Below, piece after piece: positions 53,466-63,079 of a stretch of 64,000 bases of DNA. Every line of letters starts with the position of its first letter. The stretch's first letter is position 1. The notes beneath the pieces are model-generated. The model did not search any database. It was given only the letters and a program-made list of their open reading frames with translations, and was not told where the DNA came from. A program made the position numbers and the translations under genes. Source of the DNA: CBDESN01 sp965242495 (GTDB lineage Bacteria; Pseudomonadota; Alphaproteobacteria; MPNO01); assembly GCA_965242495.1 (NCBI GenBank), contig OZ251446.1:3596001-3660000 (forward strand). Reading direction: 5' to 3'.

Positions 53466-53900
53466 TCAACGGCCGCGGCGCAGCAGCGCCGCGCCGAGCG
53501 CGCCCGAGACCAGCGGGAACGCGACGTCGGTGACCTTCCAGGCGAGCGCCGGTCCGGCCGCGCCGGTCACGTTGTAGGCTTCGTTGAGATGGTTGAACCA
53601 GTTCCAGAAATACATCAGCCCGACGCCGAGAAAACCGTAGAACAACACGTTGGCGACGAGCGGCCCCCAGGTGACCGGCCCGTTCGCGTCGATAGCGCCG
53701 GCGGCGCTCTTGCAACCATAGGCGAAGCCGACTCCCAGCAGCACGGCGAGCCCCGTGAACGGGTTGATCCAGGTCCATATCGGGCTGTAGGGCGCGGCCT
53801 CGGTGGAGGCGTGAAACAGCGGCTCGACCACCGAGAATATCCCGACCACCGCCGCCATCAACACCAGATACCCGCCCACGATCCGCTTCAGCGCGTCCAT
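53466..53900 (-). CDS. Four-helix membrane protein of unknown function
   Basis: This 144-residue protein has four hydrophobic segments: residues 5-25 (IVGGYLVLMAAVVGIFSVVE), 40-60, 75-95 (VANVLFYGFLGVGLMYFW) and 115-135. It has aromatic residues at the helix ends (WTWINPFTG, FWNWFNHLNEAYN). GGGAGG precedes the ATG at 53900. I do not recognise a family beyond general similarity to small inner-membrane proteins. Confidence 0.7.
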   Translation of the reverse strand: MDALKRIVGGYLVLMAAVVGIFSVVEPLFHASTEAAPYSPIWTWINPFTGLAVLLGVGFAYGCKSAAGAIDANGPVTWGPLVANVLFYGFLGVGLMYFWNWFNHLNEAYNVTGAAGPALAWKVTDVAFPLVSGALGAALLRRGR

Positions 53901-53984
53901 ACCGGCCTCCCTTCGCCGTCTCGCGATCCCCCACCCATATAACATGCCGCCGTCACGCGCGGCATAGCGCGAATTCGAGCCTCT

Positions 53985-54134
53985 TCATTCCAGGCTCTCG
54001 ATCCACGGCTGGCCGAGACCGAAGACGGCGCCTTCGCCAAAATGGGTCCAGCACGCGGCGGCGAGGAGCGGCCATGCCTCGCCAGGTCCCCGCGGCAGAT
54101 CCAACCCGCCATGCATGTAGCCAAGCGAAGTCAT
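53985..54134 (-). pseudogene. C-terminal gene remnant at the IS boundary
   Basis: The frame ending at 53985 reads YMHGGLDLPRGPGEAWPLL and CWTHFGEGAVFGLGQPWIES, which looks like real protein with normal codon use. It runs without a stop into the inverted repeat of the insertion sequence. It is probably the 3' end of a gene cut by the insertion. The family is not recognised, and no matching 5' half could be found beyond the other end of the IS. Confidence 0.4.
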
Positions 54135-54137
54135 TAG

Positions 54138-55066
54138 AGTCTGGCCGAAAAAGAATCATGTTCGATCATGTGGTTGCGAGTCTTCGGACGAAGAGTTGGA
54201 TGGTGGCGATGAGGAGCCAGGCTTCGGCGCTGGCGATGGAGGCTTCGAAGTCCTTGGCGAGGCGGCGGTTGCGTCCCAACCAGACGAAGCTGCGTTCGAC
54301 GACCCAACGTCGCGGCGGCAGGGCGAAGCCGGACGCAGCATCGGGTCGCTTGACGATCCCCAGCCGCCACCTTCCGATCTTGCGCAACGCGCCGTCGAGT
54401 TTCCGTCCGGCATAGGCGCCGTCGGCGAAGACATGCCGCAGACCGGGAAACGCCGCGCCGACCGAAGCCAGGAGCGGCTGGGCGCCGTCCCGATCCTGGA
54501 CGGAGGCGGCGAGCGCCTGCGCGGCGACCAACAGCCCGCCCGTGTCGGTGACGATGCGGCGCTTGCGGCCCATGATCTTCTTGCCCGCATCGAAGCCCCG
54601 CGGGGCGCCGCTTTCCGTGGTCTTGACCGACTGGCTGTCGATGACGCCGGCCAAGGGACAGGCCGCGCGCCCGGCGGCCTTGCGCATACGCAGCAGCAGC
54701 CTGTGGTGAACCCGCCGCAGGGTCCCGTCGCCGCGTCATGCGTAGAAGTAACTCTGCGCCGTGCTCTTGGGCGGGAATTCCTGCGGCGGCGTCCGCCACC
54801 GGCGGCCGGTGCGCGCTATGTACAGGATCGCGTTCACGACCTCGCGCAAGGCCGTCACCCGAGGCCGCCCCAACGGCTCTCTCGGCGGCGGCGACGGCTC
54901 AATCACGCTCCATTCGGCATCCGTCTAATCGCTTGCATAGCGCCACCCCTTGCGCGCATGCCGACGGCGAGTGGTCTCAGTCCACATCTTGGGGCTCCTT
55001 CGTTGCTTCACACAACAAGGGTAACCCCAAGGCACTGATACCACTCAACTCTTTTTCGGCCAGACC
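54138..55066 (-). mobile_element. Decayed IS5-family insertion sequence
   Basis: Ends at 54138-54154 and 55050-55066 match as inverted repeats (GTCTGGCCGAAAAAGA with one mismatch at the outermost base). The 929-bp element carries a transposase on the minus strand that is broken by two stop codons. I found no clear target duplication. Confidence 0.8.
54166..54987 (-). pseudogene. Transposase pseudogene, IS5 family
   Basis: From the ATG at 54987 the frame encodes the usual N-terminus (TDAEWSVIEP, then ALREVVNAILYIARTG). It is interrupted by TAG where most relatives have Leu before TDAEW, and by TGA in place of the Trp after FYA. The rest is intact: DSQSVKTTESGAPRGFDAGK with the first Asp, HVFADGAYAG with the second, and RRWVVERSFVWLGRNRR with the Glu. 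AAGGAG precedes the start. Two nonsense changes in an otherwise conserved gene mean it is inactive. Confidence 0.85.
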
Positions 55067-55267
55067 GTCAGTCTCCCTCTTGGCTTGCTTCATCAACGTC
55101 GGCATCCGCGACCGCGATGCAGCCGGCGACCGCGACGCGGATGCGGCCGCTCATCGTCACCATCGGGAAGGCTCGTTCCAATACCGATAGGAGCGCGCCG
55201 CCGGCCCGCGTGGAACCGGGCGCAAGCCGGCGCTCGGAACCCCAAGCCCGTATTTCCGCGGCAGCCG

Positions 55268-56095
55268 TCACCGGCTGGCGAGGTTGCGGACGAGATTGTA
55301 GGCGAACCAGCCGTCCCCCGTCACGAAGGACTGCGGACGGGCCGTTTGCGCGTCGCGCTGAATGCCGATCCCGTCGCTGTAGGGTTCGAAGGCGACGATC
55401 TTGTCGTACCTGATTCTGAAACGCTTCGAGGGGCCGGCGAAATAGATGTGCTTGTCGGTCAATCCCAGGAGTCCGGTGTCCGCATGGACCGTCTCCGCGG
55501 TCTGCACTCGCTCGCCCTTGAAACCGCCGGCGCGGTAGTAGACGCCCCGTGCGACCCTGACGCTGACCCCGCGCGAGCCGCCTTCGTACCGGGTGCGGAC
55601 CCTCTCCTCCAGATAGTCCACGTTTTCGAACGCCCAGACGAGCTTCTCGGTCTTCTGGAGGTTGAAGGGAAGGTTTCCCTCAATCGCAAGCTCGGGAAAA
55701 TCTCCTTCAAGGACCGCCCGTAGAATCGCACCCCGTTCCACGCGGTCCTGCGCGCCGTTGCGGTTGAGTTCGGTCCGCGACAGCGAAAATTTCCGGGCCA
55801 GCCCCGTCAGCGCGTCCTCCTCGCCCGGCGACAGTACGCCATCTTCGAAGGCGCGCTCCACGGCGAGTTCCCAGCCCGAAATCACCGCTTCCCGAAGCGC
55901 CTCCCCGTTCATGCCGCCTTCCCGGGCGATCTCCCGGATCGTGGTCTCCGCCTTTGCGGGTTCGTCCGCGCCCGAGGCGGCGTCCCGGACGAGGGTCCGA
56001 ATCCGCCGATCGGCCTCGTCATGACGGTCGCGGCATTCACGGTGAGACGACCTCATGAAGCCCGCCGCTTCGCCGCAATATCTGCACTTGCCCAT
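55268..56095 (-). CDS. Zinc-ribbon, TerB-like and PH-like domain protein of unknown function
   Basis: This 275-residue protein starts with a zinc-ribbon-like C-x-x-C (CRYCGEAAGFMRSSHRECRDRH). The acidic helical middle (about 60-140) resembles tellurite-resistance TerB-type bundles (FEDGVLSPGEEDALTGLARKF). The C-terminal ~110 residues look like a PH/GRAM-type b-domain (VHADTGLLGLTDKHIYFAG, then RIRYDKIVAFEPYSDGIGI). GGAGACGAC precedes the ATG at 56095. The domain calls are by pattern only. It lies next to an insertion sequence, perhaps in acquired DNA. Confidence 0.72.
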   Translation of the reverse strand: MGKCRYCGEAAGFMRSSHRECRDRHDEADRRIRTLVRDAASGADEPAKAETTIREIAREGGMNGEALREAVISGWELAVERAFEDGVLSPGEEDALTGLARKFSLSRTELNRNGAQDRVERGAILRAVLEGDFPELAIEGNLPFNLQKTEKLVWAFENVDYLEERVRTRYEGGSRGVSVRVARGVYYRAGGFKGERVQTAETVHADTGLLGLTDKHIYFAGPSKRFRIRYDKIVAFEPYSDGIGIQRDAQTARPQSFVTGDGWFAYNLVRNLASR

Positions 56096-56165
56096 GTCGT
56101 CTCCGTTTGAAGCATTCGCAGCGGACAGCCATGATCGAACAACCCGATCCATGGATGCGGGCTCG

Positions 56166-57989
56166 TCAAGCCGGGCGCGCAGGCCCGCCATACAGCGCTT
56201 CGAGCGCCTCGCCATGCGCGGCGACGATCTTGTGTCGGCGGATCTTGAGCGAGGGCGTCATCGTCCCGTTCTCGATGGTGAAGGATTCGGCGCGCAGGAC
56301 GAAGCGGCGGACGCGCTCGATCACCGAGAGGCCGCGATTGACCCGCTCGACGGCGGCGGCGACAGCCTCCTCGAAGGCGGCGTCGCCCAGCAGTTCGGGC
56401 AGGGATGCAGGCTTGCCGCGGTCCCGCGCCCAGGCGGCGGCGAACTCCTCGTCGGGGACGATCAGCGCCACCAGATGCGGCCGCTTGTCGCCATAGACCA
56501 TCGCCTGGGCGATCTCGGGTTGCAGGGTCAGCGCCCCCTCGACCCGCTGCGGCGATACGTTGTCGCCGCCCGAATTGACGATGATGTCCTTCTTGCGGTC
56601 GGTGATGCGGATGTCGCCGTCGGCGTCGATCTCGCCCACGTCGCCGGTGTGCAGCCAACCATCGCGGACGGTCTCGGCGGTGGCCTGGGCGTCGTTCCAA
56701 TAGCCCTGCATGACGAGCTCGCCGCGCACCAGTATCTCGCCGTCGTCGGCGATCTTCACGCCGACGTCGATCAAGGGCGGACCCACGGCGTCGATCTTGA
56801 TCCGGCCGGGCCGGTTGCAGCTCACGATCGGGGCCGACTCGGTCTGGCCGTAGCCCTGGAGGAGCTGAAGCCCGAGGGCGGTGAAGAACAACCCGATATC
56901 GTAGTTGAGCGGCGCGCCGCCCGAGACCAGCACCTTGAGCCTGCCGCCGAAGCGCGCCTGGACCTTGGCCCGGACCAGCTTGTCCAGCAGCCGGTCGGCG
57001 AGCCGCGCGCCGGGGCCGAGGCCGCCGGGGTCCTCGTAGCGCCGCCGGCCCAGCGCGACCGTCTTCCAGAACAGCTTCTCCCGGAGCCCGCCGGCCTGCG
57101 CCATGCCGCGGACGATGCGCCCGTGCATGGTCTCGTAGAGCCTCGGCACCGCGGTCATGATCGTCGGGCGCGCCTCGACCATGTTGCCGGCGAGCTTGTC
57201 CGCCCCCTCGGCGTAGTAGATCTGCGCGCCGATCGAGATCGGGAACATCAGCCCGGCGGTATGCTCGTAGGAATGCGACAGCGGCAGGAAGGACAGGAAC
57301 ACTTCGTCGCCGAGCCCGATCTCGAGCAGCAGGTCGTGGGCGCCCTTGCAGTTGCTGAGGATCGCGCCGTGGCTGAGCATCACCCCCTTGGGCGCGCCGC
57401 CGGTCCCCGAGGTGTAGATCAGGCAGGCGGTGTCCGCGCGCCCGATCGCTTCCGTCCCGGCGACCACGTCGTCCGGCGCGCCGTCATGCCGGGCCAGCAG
57501 ATCGTCCCAGCGATGGAGGGCCACGCCGGCGGCCGCCGCGTCGGGCGCATCGACCGCCTCGACGGCGATCATGGCCTGCATCGCGGGCGCGTCGCGGGAA
57601 GCCGCCAGCAGGCGGCCCGCGAGCGGCGCGGTCGAAACGATCGCGGCCTTGGCGCCGCTGTCGGACATGACGTGGCGGTGATCGCCGATCTGGTTGGTGA
57701 CGTAGGCCGGGGCCGTGATCGCGCCCGCGGCCATGATCGCTACGTCGGCGATCGCCCATTCCGGGCTGTTCTCGGCCACCAGCATCACCCGATCGCCGGC
57801 GCCGACGCCGATCTCGCGGAGGCCGCGGGTCAGCGCCGCGGCGCGCAACGCCGCCGCGCGCCCGGAGAGCGAAGTCCACGCCCCGCCCCGCTTCGCCCAC
57901 AGGAAGGGCGCGTCGCCGATCTCCGCCGCCTTGTCGAAGAACATCCTGGCCAGGTTGGGCCAGGAATCGTAGTCCGCCGCCGCCGTCAT
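56166..57989 (-). CDS. AMP-dependent acyl-CoA synthetase (long-chain type)
   Basis: This 607-residue adenylate-forming enzyme has the P-loop-like LIYTSGTGGAPKGVMLSH (about residue 185), the A5 motif GYGQTESAPIVSCN, GWLHTGDVGEID and DRKKDIIVNSGGDN. The long spacing and the C-terminal LTPSLKIRRHKI-like end fit the long-chain fatty acyl-CoA synthetase (FadD15/AAE) group. It activates fatty or aryl acids to CoA thioesters. It is divergent from the ABC1 kinase gene. Confidence 0.93.
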   Translation of the reverse strand: MTAAADYDSWPNLARMFFDKAAEIGDAPFLWAKRGGAWTSLSGRAAALRAAALTRGLREIGVGAGDRVMLVAENSPEWAIADVAIMAAGAITAPAYVTNQIGDHRHVMSDSGAKAAIVSTAPLAGRLLAASRDAPAMQAMIAVEAVDAPDAAAAGVALHRWDDLLARHDGAPDDVVAGTEAIGRADTACLIYTSGTGGAPKGVMLSHGAILSNCKGAHDLLLEIGLGDEVFLSFLPLSHSYEHTAGLMFPISIGAQIYYAEGADKLAGNMVEARPTIMTAVPRLYETMHGRIVRGMAQAGGLREKLFWKTVALGRRRYEDPGGLGPGARLADRLLDKLVRAKVQARFGGRLKVLVSGGAPLNYDIGLFFTALGLQLLQGYGQTESAPIVSCNRPGRIKIDAVGPPLIDVGVKIADDGEILVRGELVMQGYWNDAQATAETVRDGWLHTGDVGEIDADGDIRITDRKKDIIVNSGGDNVSPQRVEGALTLQPEIAQAMVYGDKRPHLVALIVPDEEFAAAWARDRGKPASLPELLGDAAFEEAVAAAVERVNRGLSVIERVRRFVLRAESFTIENGTMTPSLKIRRHKIVAAHGEALEALYGGPARPA

Positions 57990-58122
57990 CGGTCCTCCTT
58001 CTCCGCCGACCGTTCATACGCCATCGGACCGGGCCGTGACCAGCCCGGCGGGGCGATGGACCGGGAGCGCGGGAAACGGTATGTGGAGGCCGTGGCGTCG
58101 CCGGGATGAGACCTTCGCCCAG

Positions 58123-59496
58123 ATGACCGATTCCTCGGAGCGCGACCGGCTGGCCGGACGGGTCCGGCGCTATGCGCGGGTCGGGGCCGCGGTGGGCGGG
58201 CTGGCGGCCCGGCTCGCCGGAGAACGCTATCTCGGGGTGGGCATGGACCGCGAGAAGCACGCCGCCGACCTGCGGCGCGCGCTCGGCGGGCTCAAGGGGC
58301 CGCTGATGAAGGTGGCGCAGATCATGTCCACCGTGCCCGACATGCTGCCGCGCGAATACGTGGGCGAACTGGCCGAGCTGCAGGCCAACGCGCCGCCGAT
58401 GGGATGGCTGTTCGTGCGCCGCCGCATGGCCGCCGAGCTCGGCCCCGACTGGCGCGACCGCTTCCAGAGCTTCGACCGCGAGGCGGCCGCGGCGGCGTCG
58501 CTGGGCCAGGTCCACCGGGCGGTCGGGCGCGACGGGCGCGCGCTCGCCTGCAAGCTGCAATATCCCGACATGTCGTCGGCGGTCGAGGCCGACCTCCGCC
58601 AGCTGCGCGTCGTCTTCGCCGTCTATCGCCGTTACGACAAGGCGGTGGACCCGCGCGAGATCGAGGCCGAGATCGCCGCCCGGCTGCGCGAGGAGCTCGA
58701 CTATGCGCGCGAGGCGCGGCATATGCGGTTATATCGCCACATCCATGCGGGCGAGCCGGGCGTGCGCGTCCCGGCGCCGGTCGCCGCCCTGTCCACGCCC
58801 CGCCTGCTCACCATGGACTGGCTCGACGGCCGGCCGCTGCTCGATCTGGCCCAGACCCCGCCGGAGCGGCGCAACGCGATCGCCCGCAACATGTTCCGCG
58901 CCTGGTATCTGCCGTTCTACGCCTATGGCGTGATCCACGGCGATCCCCATCTCGGCAACTACTCGATCCGCGACGACGACACGGTGAACCTGCTGGACTT
59001 CGGCTGCATCCGCGTGTTCCGGCCGCCCTTCGTCCAGGGCGTCCTCGACCTGTATCGCGCGTTGCAGACCGAAGACCGCGCGCTCGCCGTGCATGCCTAC
59101 GAGACCTGGGGCTTCCGCGATCTGTCGAACGAGGTGATCGACACGCTCGACCTGTGGGCGCAGTTCGTCTACGCGCCGCTGCTGGAGGACCGCCCGCGCC
59201 CGATCCAGGAGGGGAGCGGCGCGATGTACGGGGCCAGGGTGGCCGAGAAAGTCCACCGCGAATTGCGGCGGCTGGGAGGCGTGACCCCGCCGCGCGAATT
59301 CGTGCTGATGGACCGCGCCGCGATCGGGCTGGGCTCGGTGTTCCTCCATCTGCGGGCGGAGATCAACTGGTGCGCGCTGTTCCACGACCTCGCCGGCGGC
59401 TTCGACGCCGCGGCGCTCGCCCGGCGCCAGCGGCGCGCCTTGGCCGCGGCGGAACTCCCGCCCCCGGACCGGGGCGCTACGGCAACGGCTTCGTGA
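58123..59496 (+). CDS. ABC1/UbiB-family atypical kinase
   Basis: This 457-residue protein has the family hallmarks: KGPLMKVAQIMSTVPDMLP (the K-x-G-Q-like N-terminal extension), AAAASLGQVHRA in place of the glycine-rich loop, VIHGDPHLGNY as the catalytic loop and LLDFGCIRVF as the DFG equivalent. Members support ubiquinone synthesis or lipid homeostasis at membranes. It lacks the C-terminal membrane helices of E. coli UbiB, so it belongs to the soluble ABC1 group. Confidence 0.92.
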   Translation: MTDSSERDRLAGRVRRYARVGAAVGGLAARLAGERYLGVGMDREKHAADLRRALGGLKGPLMKVAQIMSTVPDMLPREYVGELAELQANAPPMGWLFVRRRMAAELGPDWRDRFQSFDREAAAAASLGQVHRAVGRDGRALACKLQYPDMSSAVEADLRQLRVVFAVYRRYDKAVDPREIEAEIAARLREELDYAREARHMRLYRHIHAGEPGVRVPAPVAALSTPRLLTMDWLDGRPLLDLAQTPPERRNAIARNMFRAWYLPFYAYGVIHGDPHLGNYSIRDDDTVNLLDFGCIRVFRPPFVQGVLDLYRALQTEDRALAVHAYETWGFRDLSNEVIDTLDLWAQFVYAPLLEDRPRPIQEGSGAMYGARVAEKVHRELRRLGGVTPPREFVLMDRAAIGLGSVFLHLRAEINWCALFHDLAGGFDAAALARRQRRALAAAELPPPDRGATATAS

Positions 59497-59728
59497 GCGC
59501 CACGACCGCCGCGACGACGAGCCCGGCCTGCATCCACAAAGCGCGGTATATCCGGGCCTCGAGAGCGGCGATGCGGGTTTCGAGATCGGCCTTGGTCGCC
59601 AAGTCGCTGCGGGCGACCCGGGCGGCCGCGGCGATGGCCTCGGCATGCGCTTCGGCCTGGCGCCGTTCGACGCCGGCGGACTCCAGGCCGCGCATGACGG
59701 CGAGCGTATCGAAAGCGGGTTCGACCAT
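59477..59728 (-). CDS. Small coiled-coil membrane protein, DUF1640-like
   Basis: This 83-residue protein has FDTLAVMRGLESAGVERRQAE, a helical ATKADLETRIAALEARIY segment and one C-terminal membrane helix (MQAGLVVAAVVALT). This is the layout of DUF1640 proteins, related to the mitochondrial CCDC90 family, and common in alphaproteobacteria. It overlaps the 3' end of the ABC1 gene by 20 bp on the opposite strand. Confidence 0.75.
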   Translation of the reverse strand: MVEPAFDTLAVMRGLESAGVERRQAEAHAEAIAAAARVARSDLATKADLETRIAALEARIYRALWMQAGLVVAAVVALTKPLP

Positions 59729-59800
59729 GCGGCAGGTCTATGCCGTCGCGAGCGCGGGCGCAAGGGCGAACCTGCTTATCCGTGAGAGTCTTCCAACGAA

Positions 59801-59850
59801 ATTACGCGGATGTCTTGGGATTTCTTCACACGCTCTTTCGCGGGAATGAC
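59801..59850 (+). repeat. Dispersed repeat, copy A
   Basis: ATTACGCGGATGTCTTGGGA is followed by TTTCTTCACACGCTC and TTTCGCGGGAATGAC. The same sequence occurs inverted at 63407-63454 and direct at 63547-63587. The CGCGGGAATGAC core resembles the GGGAAT-type repeats scattered through many proteobacterial genomes. Confidence 0.8.
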
Positions 59851-59899
59851 GGAGGGGCTGTGGCGCGCCCCGGCATGACCCGCTTTCTCAAACGGCCTC

Positions 59900-62755
59900 T
59901 CACACCTCCATTTCCGCCTGCGCCGGGCCGCCGGCGGCGAGCGCGGCGGCGCCGGCCCGGATCTGCGGCCAGGAGGCCACGAGGACGTTGCAGGCCAGCG
60001 CCTCCTCGGTCCAGCCCTTGCGTTCGGACACGGTGTAGAGGCGATAGGCGAGCGCGCGGGCGTTCTCCGCCCGCCCCGGCCCCATCGCATGGGCGAGGCG
60101 CGCGGCCTCCGCCACGCCGCCGCCGGCCTCGGCGGTCATCGCGCGCACCAGATGCTGCGCGCACTCCCAATCGACGAGGCGGCGGTCGCGCGCCGGGTCC
60201 CAGTCCGGCTCCAGCTCCTCGCGGCGCCTGAGCCGCACCCGGCCCCCGCCGCCGGCGATCACGCCGGCCTCTTCGAGCCCCTTGAAGGACGTGTTCTTGG
60301 CGGTGAACAGCACCTCGGCCTCGCCATAGGCGCGCTCGGCGGCGCCGTACTGCTCGAACCAGGCGACGCAGAAGCGGGTGTCGGCGTCCATGTCGCCCTC
60401 GGCCTCGGCCAGCGTCTCGTCTAGCACCCGGTTGATCTCGGCGAGCGCGGCGCGCACCGGCATCGGCCTGCCGTCGGCCTCCAGCACCCGGGCGTAGCGC
60501 GAGAAGACGGCCATGCCCGGCCCGATGGCGGCCTGGGCGAGGTCCACCGGCGCGACGTTCTCCGCTTGCAGGCGCCGGATGGCGGCGGGCAGTTCGCGGC
60601 GCAGCGCGGCGGCGAAGTCGCGCCGCGTCGCCGTCGGCGCATCCTCCGCGCGCGGCCGACAGGCGAGGACGATGGAGGAGGCGAGGGCGTTGGTGTCTAT
60701 GGCGACGCTTCGAGCGCCTCGCTCCGTGCGAATCGGCCAAGTGCCGGTGATCGCGAAACCGCTGTTCACGATGCCCGAAAGCACCGTCTCCCAACCTGTC
60801 GATGCCGTGGTCCCGTTCCCTCTGCCATCGGCCTTCGTCTCCGCCTGCTTGTAGGCGTAGAACAGTGTCATCGGGTAATCCGGCGCCTGCGTCGCCCCCA
60901 TGTGCGCCGTCGCCCGCCCGAGGCCGGTCTCGAAGAACCGTCTGGCTTCGTTCCGGTCACCGCCGAAGCGGTACGGCGTGGCGACCAGCTCGTTGGCCTT
61001 CGGGGTCAAGAGCGTCTTGAACAGGTCGGGATGGACGTTCCCGAGGGAGCGGCGCAACCAGACGTAGAAGAAGTCGGACAAGTCCGCGTAGCCGATGTTG
61101 TCGTAGTAAGGTGGATCGGTCGAGAAAATCACGTCATCCGAAGGTCGTGTTTCTCCGGCCGCATCCCGCTGAGTGACGGTTGCCGGCATTCCGGCGGCGG
61201 CCAGTTCCTGGACGACCCGGACGATCCAGCTCATCGCCGTATCGTCCCAGTTCCCGCTTGCGGAGCTGAACGGGTTGCTTTCCGCGAAATCCCACACCAT
61301 CGGAATCGCTTGGCGAGCAAAGCTGTTCCGTATGAACTCGCCGCCGTTGGCCCATGTCGCATTGTTGCTCCAGTAGTCCGCAGCGCGCCCCACTCCCAAC
61401 CCCAGATACGTCGCCACCGCGTCGGCGTAGGCTTCGGCATCTCCAGGAAGCGTCGACGCTTCCAAGGCGTCGCGCTTCACCCGCTCGCGCGCTTCGGAAA
61501 CGAGATCAGAGAACGTCGTCAGCGCCGCCAACTGGCGCGGCGTGAAGAGGTCGGCGAAGGTCGACAAACCGTATGGTATGCACCAGACATTTCGCGGGTC
61601 GTCGGAAAGGTCTTGCTCTGGTCGCCATTCCGGCTCCGCCCGCTGCGCGGCTTCCTCCATTTCCGCCGTCGGGTCGAGATAGACGCGCCCACGCTTGCCC
61701 TCCGCCACCACCGCCATCAGCCGTGCGCTCATCCGCTTGGCCATGCCTTCGGCCTTGATATGCGCGGCGGGGACCGGCACCCCCGACAGCAAGCAGGTGA
61801 AGTTGGCGCCGCGCGAAGCCTTGGCTCCCTTCTTCGCCCGCGCCAACTCGTCCGGCCCGACGCCTTCCGTCTTCACCGCGAAGCGGTATCCGCCATTCTC
61901 CACGACCGGAACGACGATCGCCTCCCGGCCCTTCTTCGACGACAACACGAAAGAGCGGACCAGCGGCGTATGCGCGCCGCCCGCCGCCGGGTTGGGGCTC
62001 GCCACCGTGCGCGCCCACAGCCAGGCGATGACCGCGGCCTTCGAGCCGTCCGGCAGCCGCGCCTTGGGGTAGAGACGGCCGATCCGCCTCTCCGCCTCGT
62101 CGCGCATCCAGCGCCCGTAATGGCGCACGTCCTCGGCGAGCCCCTCCGCGCCCGCGCCGTTCCAGACCGCGCCGACGGCGAACCTGGCGCGGGCCTCCGG
62201 GTTGACCGGGGGCAGCCCGGCGAAGCGCGGCGGGATCTCGACCAGCGCCTTGGTGATCAGCACCGCGACCGGGTTGAGGTCCGAACCATGGGCGCGCAGG
62301 CCCAGCCGCTGCGCCTCCAGCGGGATCGAGCCGCCGCCGCAGAACGGATCGACCACCGGCGGCGCATGCTCGGCGAGGAAGGCGTCGACCTCCGCCCGCG
62401 TCCGCGGCGGCGGAACGTCCCGGACGCGGGCCGCCGACCGCGCGACCTCCCGCCGCGCGGCGCCGATCGCGTGCGGATCGTTGGAGTTCTCCCATTTCAC
62501 CAGCCGCTCGACGACGCCGAACAGCCGCCGCCGCTCCCGCTCCTGCGCCGCTTCGTCGGGAAACTCCTCGGGAACGGAGGACGGATCGTCCACCAGCTGC
62601 GCGAACAGCACCGCCCGGCACGCCGCCAGCGGCCTGCGCGCCCACCACAGATGCAGCGTCGAGGGATGCCCATGCCGGATCGACTTCTCCCGCCCCGAAG
62701 CCGCATTGATCGCCGCCAACGGCAATGCGACCTCGATGAGTTTTTTGCGAGTCAT
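59900..62755 (-). CDS. DUF1156-type adenine-specific DNA methylase
   Basis: This 951-residue protein starts with VALPLAAINAASGREKSIRH and HPSTLHLWWARRPLAACRA, the DUF1156 signature. It has the SAM-binding motif DPFCGGGSIPLEAQRLGL (from D136) and the catalytic STDPPYYDNIGYADLSDFF (DPPY at 547-550). It should methylate adenine in DNA. Homologues often belong to defence loci together with a DUF499 ATPase and a helicase. Neither is present within the window, so this copy is orphaned here. The dispersed repeats on both sides and the lower-GC stretch upstream suggest a transferred unit. Confidence 0.88.
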   Translation of the reverse strand: MTRKKLIEVALPLAAINAASGREKSIRHGHPSTLHLWWARRPLAACRAVLFAQLVDDPSSVPEEFPDEAAQERERRRLFGVVERLVKWENSNDPHAIGAARREVARSAARVRDVPPPRTRAEVDAFLAEHAPPVVDPFCGGGSIPLEAQRLGLRAHGSDLNPVAVLITKALVEIPPRFAGLPPVNPEARARFAVGAVWNGAGAEGLAEDVRHYGRWMRDEAERRIGRLYPKARLPDGSKAAVIAWLWARTVASPNPAAGGAHTPLVRSFVLSSKKGREAIVVPVVENGGYRFAVKTEGVGPDELARAKKGAKASRGANFTCLLSGVPVPAAHIKAEGMAKRMSARLMAVVAEGKRGRVYLDPTAEMEEAAQRAEPEWRPEQDLSDDPRNVWCIPYGLSTFADLFTPRQLAALTTFSDLVSEARERVKRDALEASTLPGDAEAYADAVATYLGLGVGRAADYWSNNATWANGGEFIRNSFARQAIPMVWDFAESNPFSSASGNWDDTAMSWIVRVVQELAAAGMPATVTQRDAAGETRPSDDVIFSTDPPYYDNIGYADLSDFFYVWLRRSLGNVHPDLFKTLLTPKANELVATPYRFGGDRNEARRFFETGLGRATAHMGATQAPDYPMTLFYAYKQAETKADGRGNGTTASTGWETVLSGIVNSGFAITGTWPIRTERGARSVAIDTNALASSIVLACRPRAEDAPTATRRDFAAALRRELPAAIRRLQAENVAPVDLAQAAIGPGMAVFSRYARVLEADGRPMPVRAALAEINRVLDETLAEAEGDMDADTRFCVAWFEQYGAAERAYGEAEVLFTAKNTSFKGLEEAGVIAGGGGRVRLRRREELEPDWDPARDRRLVDWECAQHLVRAMTAEAGGGVAEAARLAHAMGPGRAENARALAYRLYTVSERKGWTEEALACNVLVASWPQIRAGAAALAAGGPAQAEMEV

Positions 62756-62800
62756 TACCGACGGTATCTTTGTACTCAGTAGGGGGCTTCTCGGTTGATT

Positions 62801-63079
62801 TCATTGGCCAATTTCGCAAACTTCATCTGTAAGACGTTTCGGAAAATCGATATTTGTTGTCTGGGATAATTGTTTTGTATCATTATTGATTGCCACAACC
62901 AAGCAGTTGAGGATCATACTTTCAAACTCACGATAAAGCCGAATTATCGCGTAGTCATAGGCCCATGTCACATGAGTTTCCGAAAACGAAGAAAGGTTGC
63001 TCCGATCAAGGAAATTCATGATCTCCTTGACCTTCTTATTGAAGGTTTCTGATGCCTTCCGACCACTCTTCTTTCTCAT
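62801..63079 (-). CDS. Small hypothetical protein, possibly truncated
   Basis: This 92-residue protein is encoded in visibly AT-richer DNA than the surroundings. It is helical, with NFLDRSNLSSFSETHVTWAY and YREFESMILNCLVVAINND, ending TDEVCEIGQ. AAGGAG precedes the ATG. The abrupt end just upstream of the methylase start, and the change of base composition there, suggest a C-terminally truncated gene. The helical pattern recalls HEPN-type proteins, but I cannot support that assignment. Confidence 0.55.
   Translation of the reverse strand: MRKKSGRKASETFNKKVKEIMNFLDRSNLSSFSETHVTWAYDYAIIRLYREFESMILNCLVVAINNDTKQLSQTTNIDFPKRLTDEVCEIGQ

Noticed and set aside
54133..55070. A GTCA target duplication around the decayed IS
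   Set aside because: GTCA occurs on both sides but at different distances from the inverted repeats, so it does not fit a duplication.
62801..63079. A HEPN-type RNase as partner of the methylase
   Set aside because: Only a general helical resemblance is visible. No R-x4-6-H motif could be identified, and the protein seems truncated.
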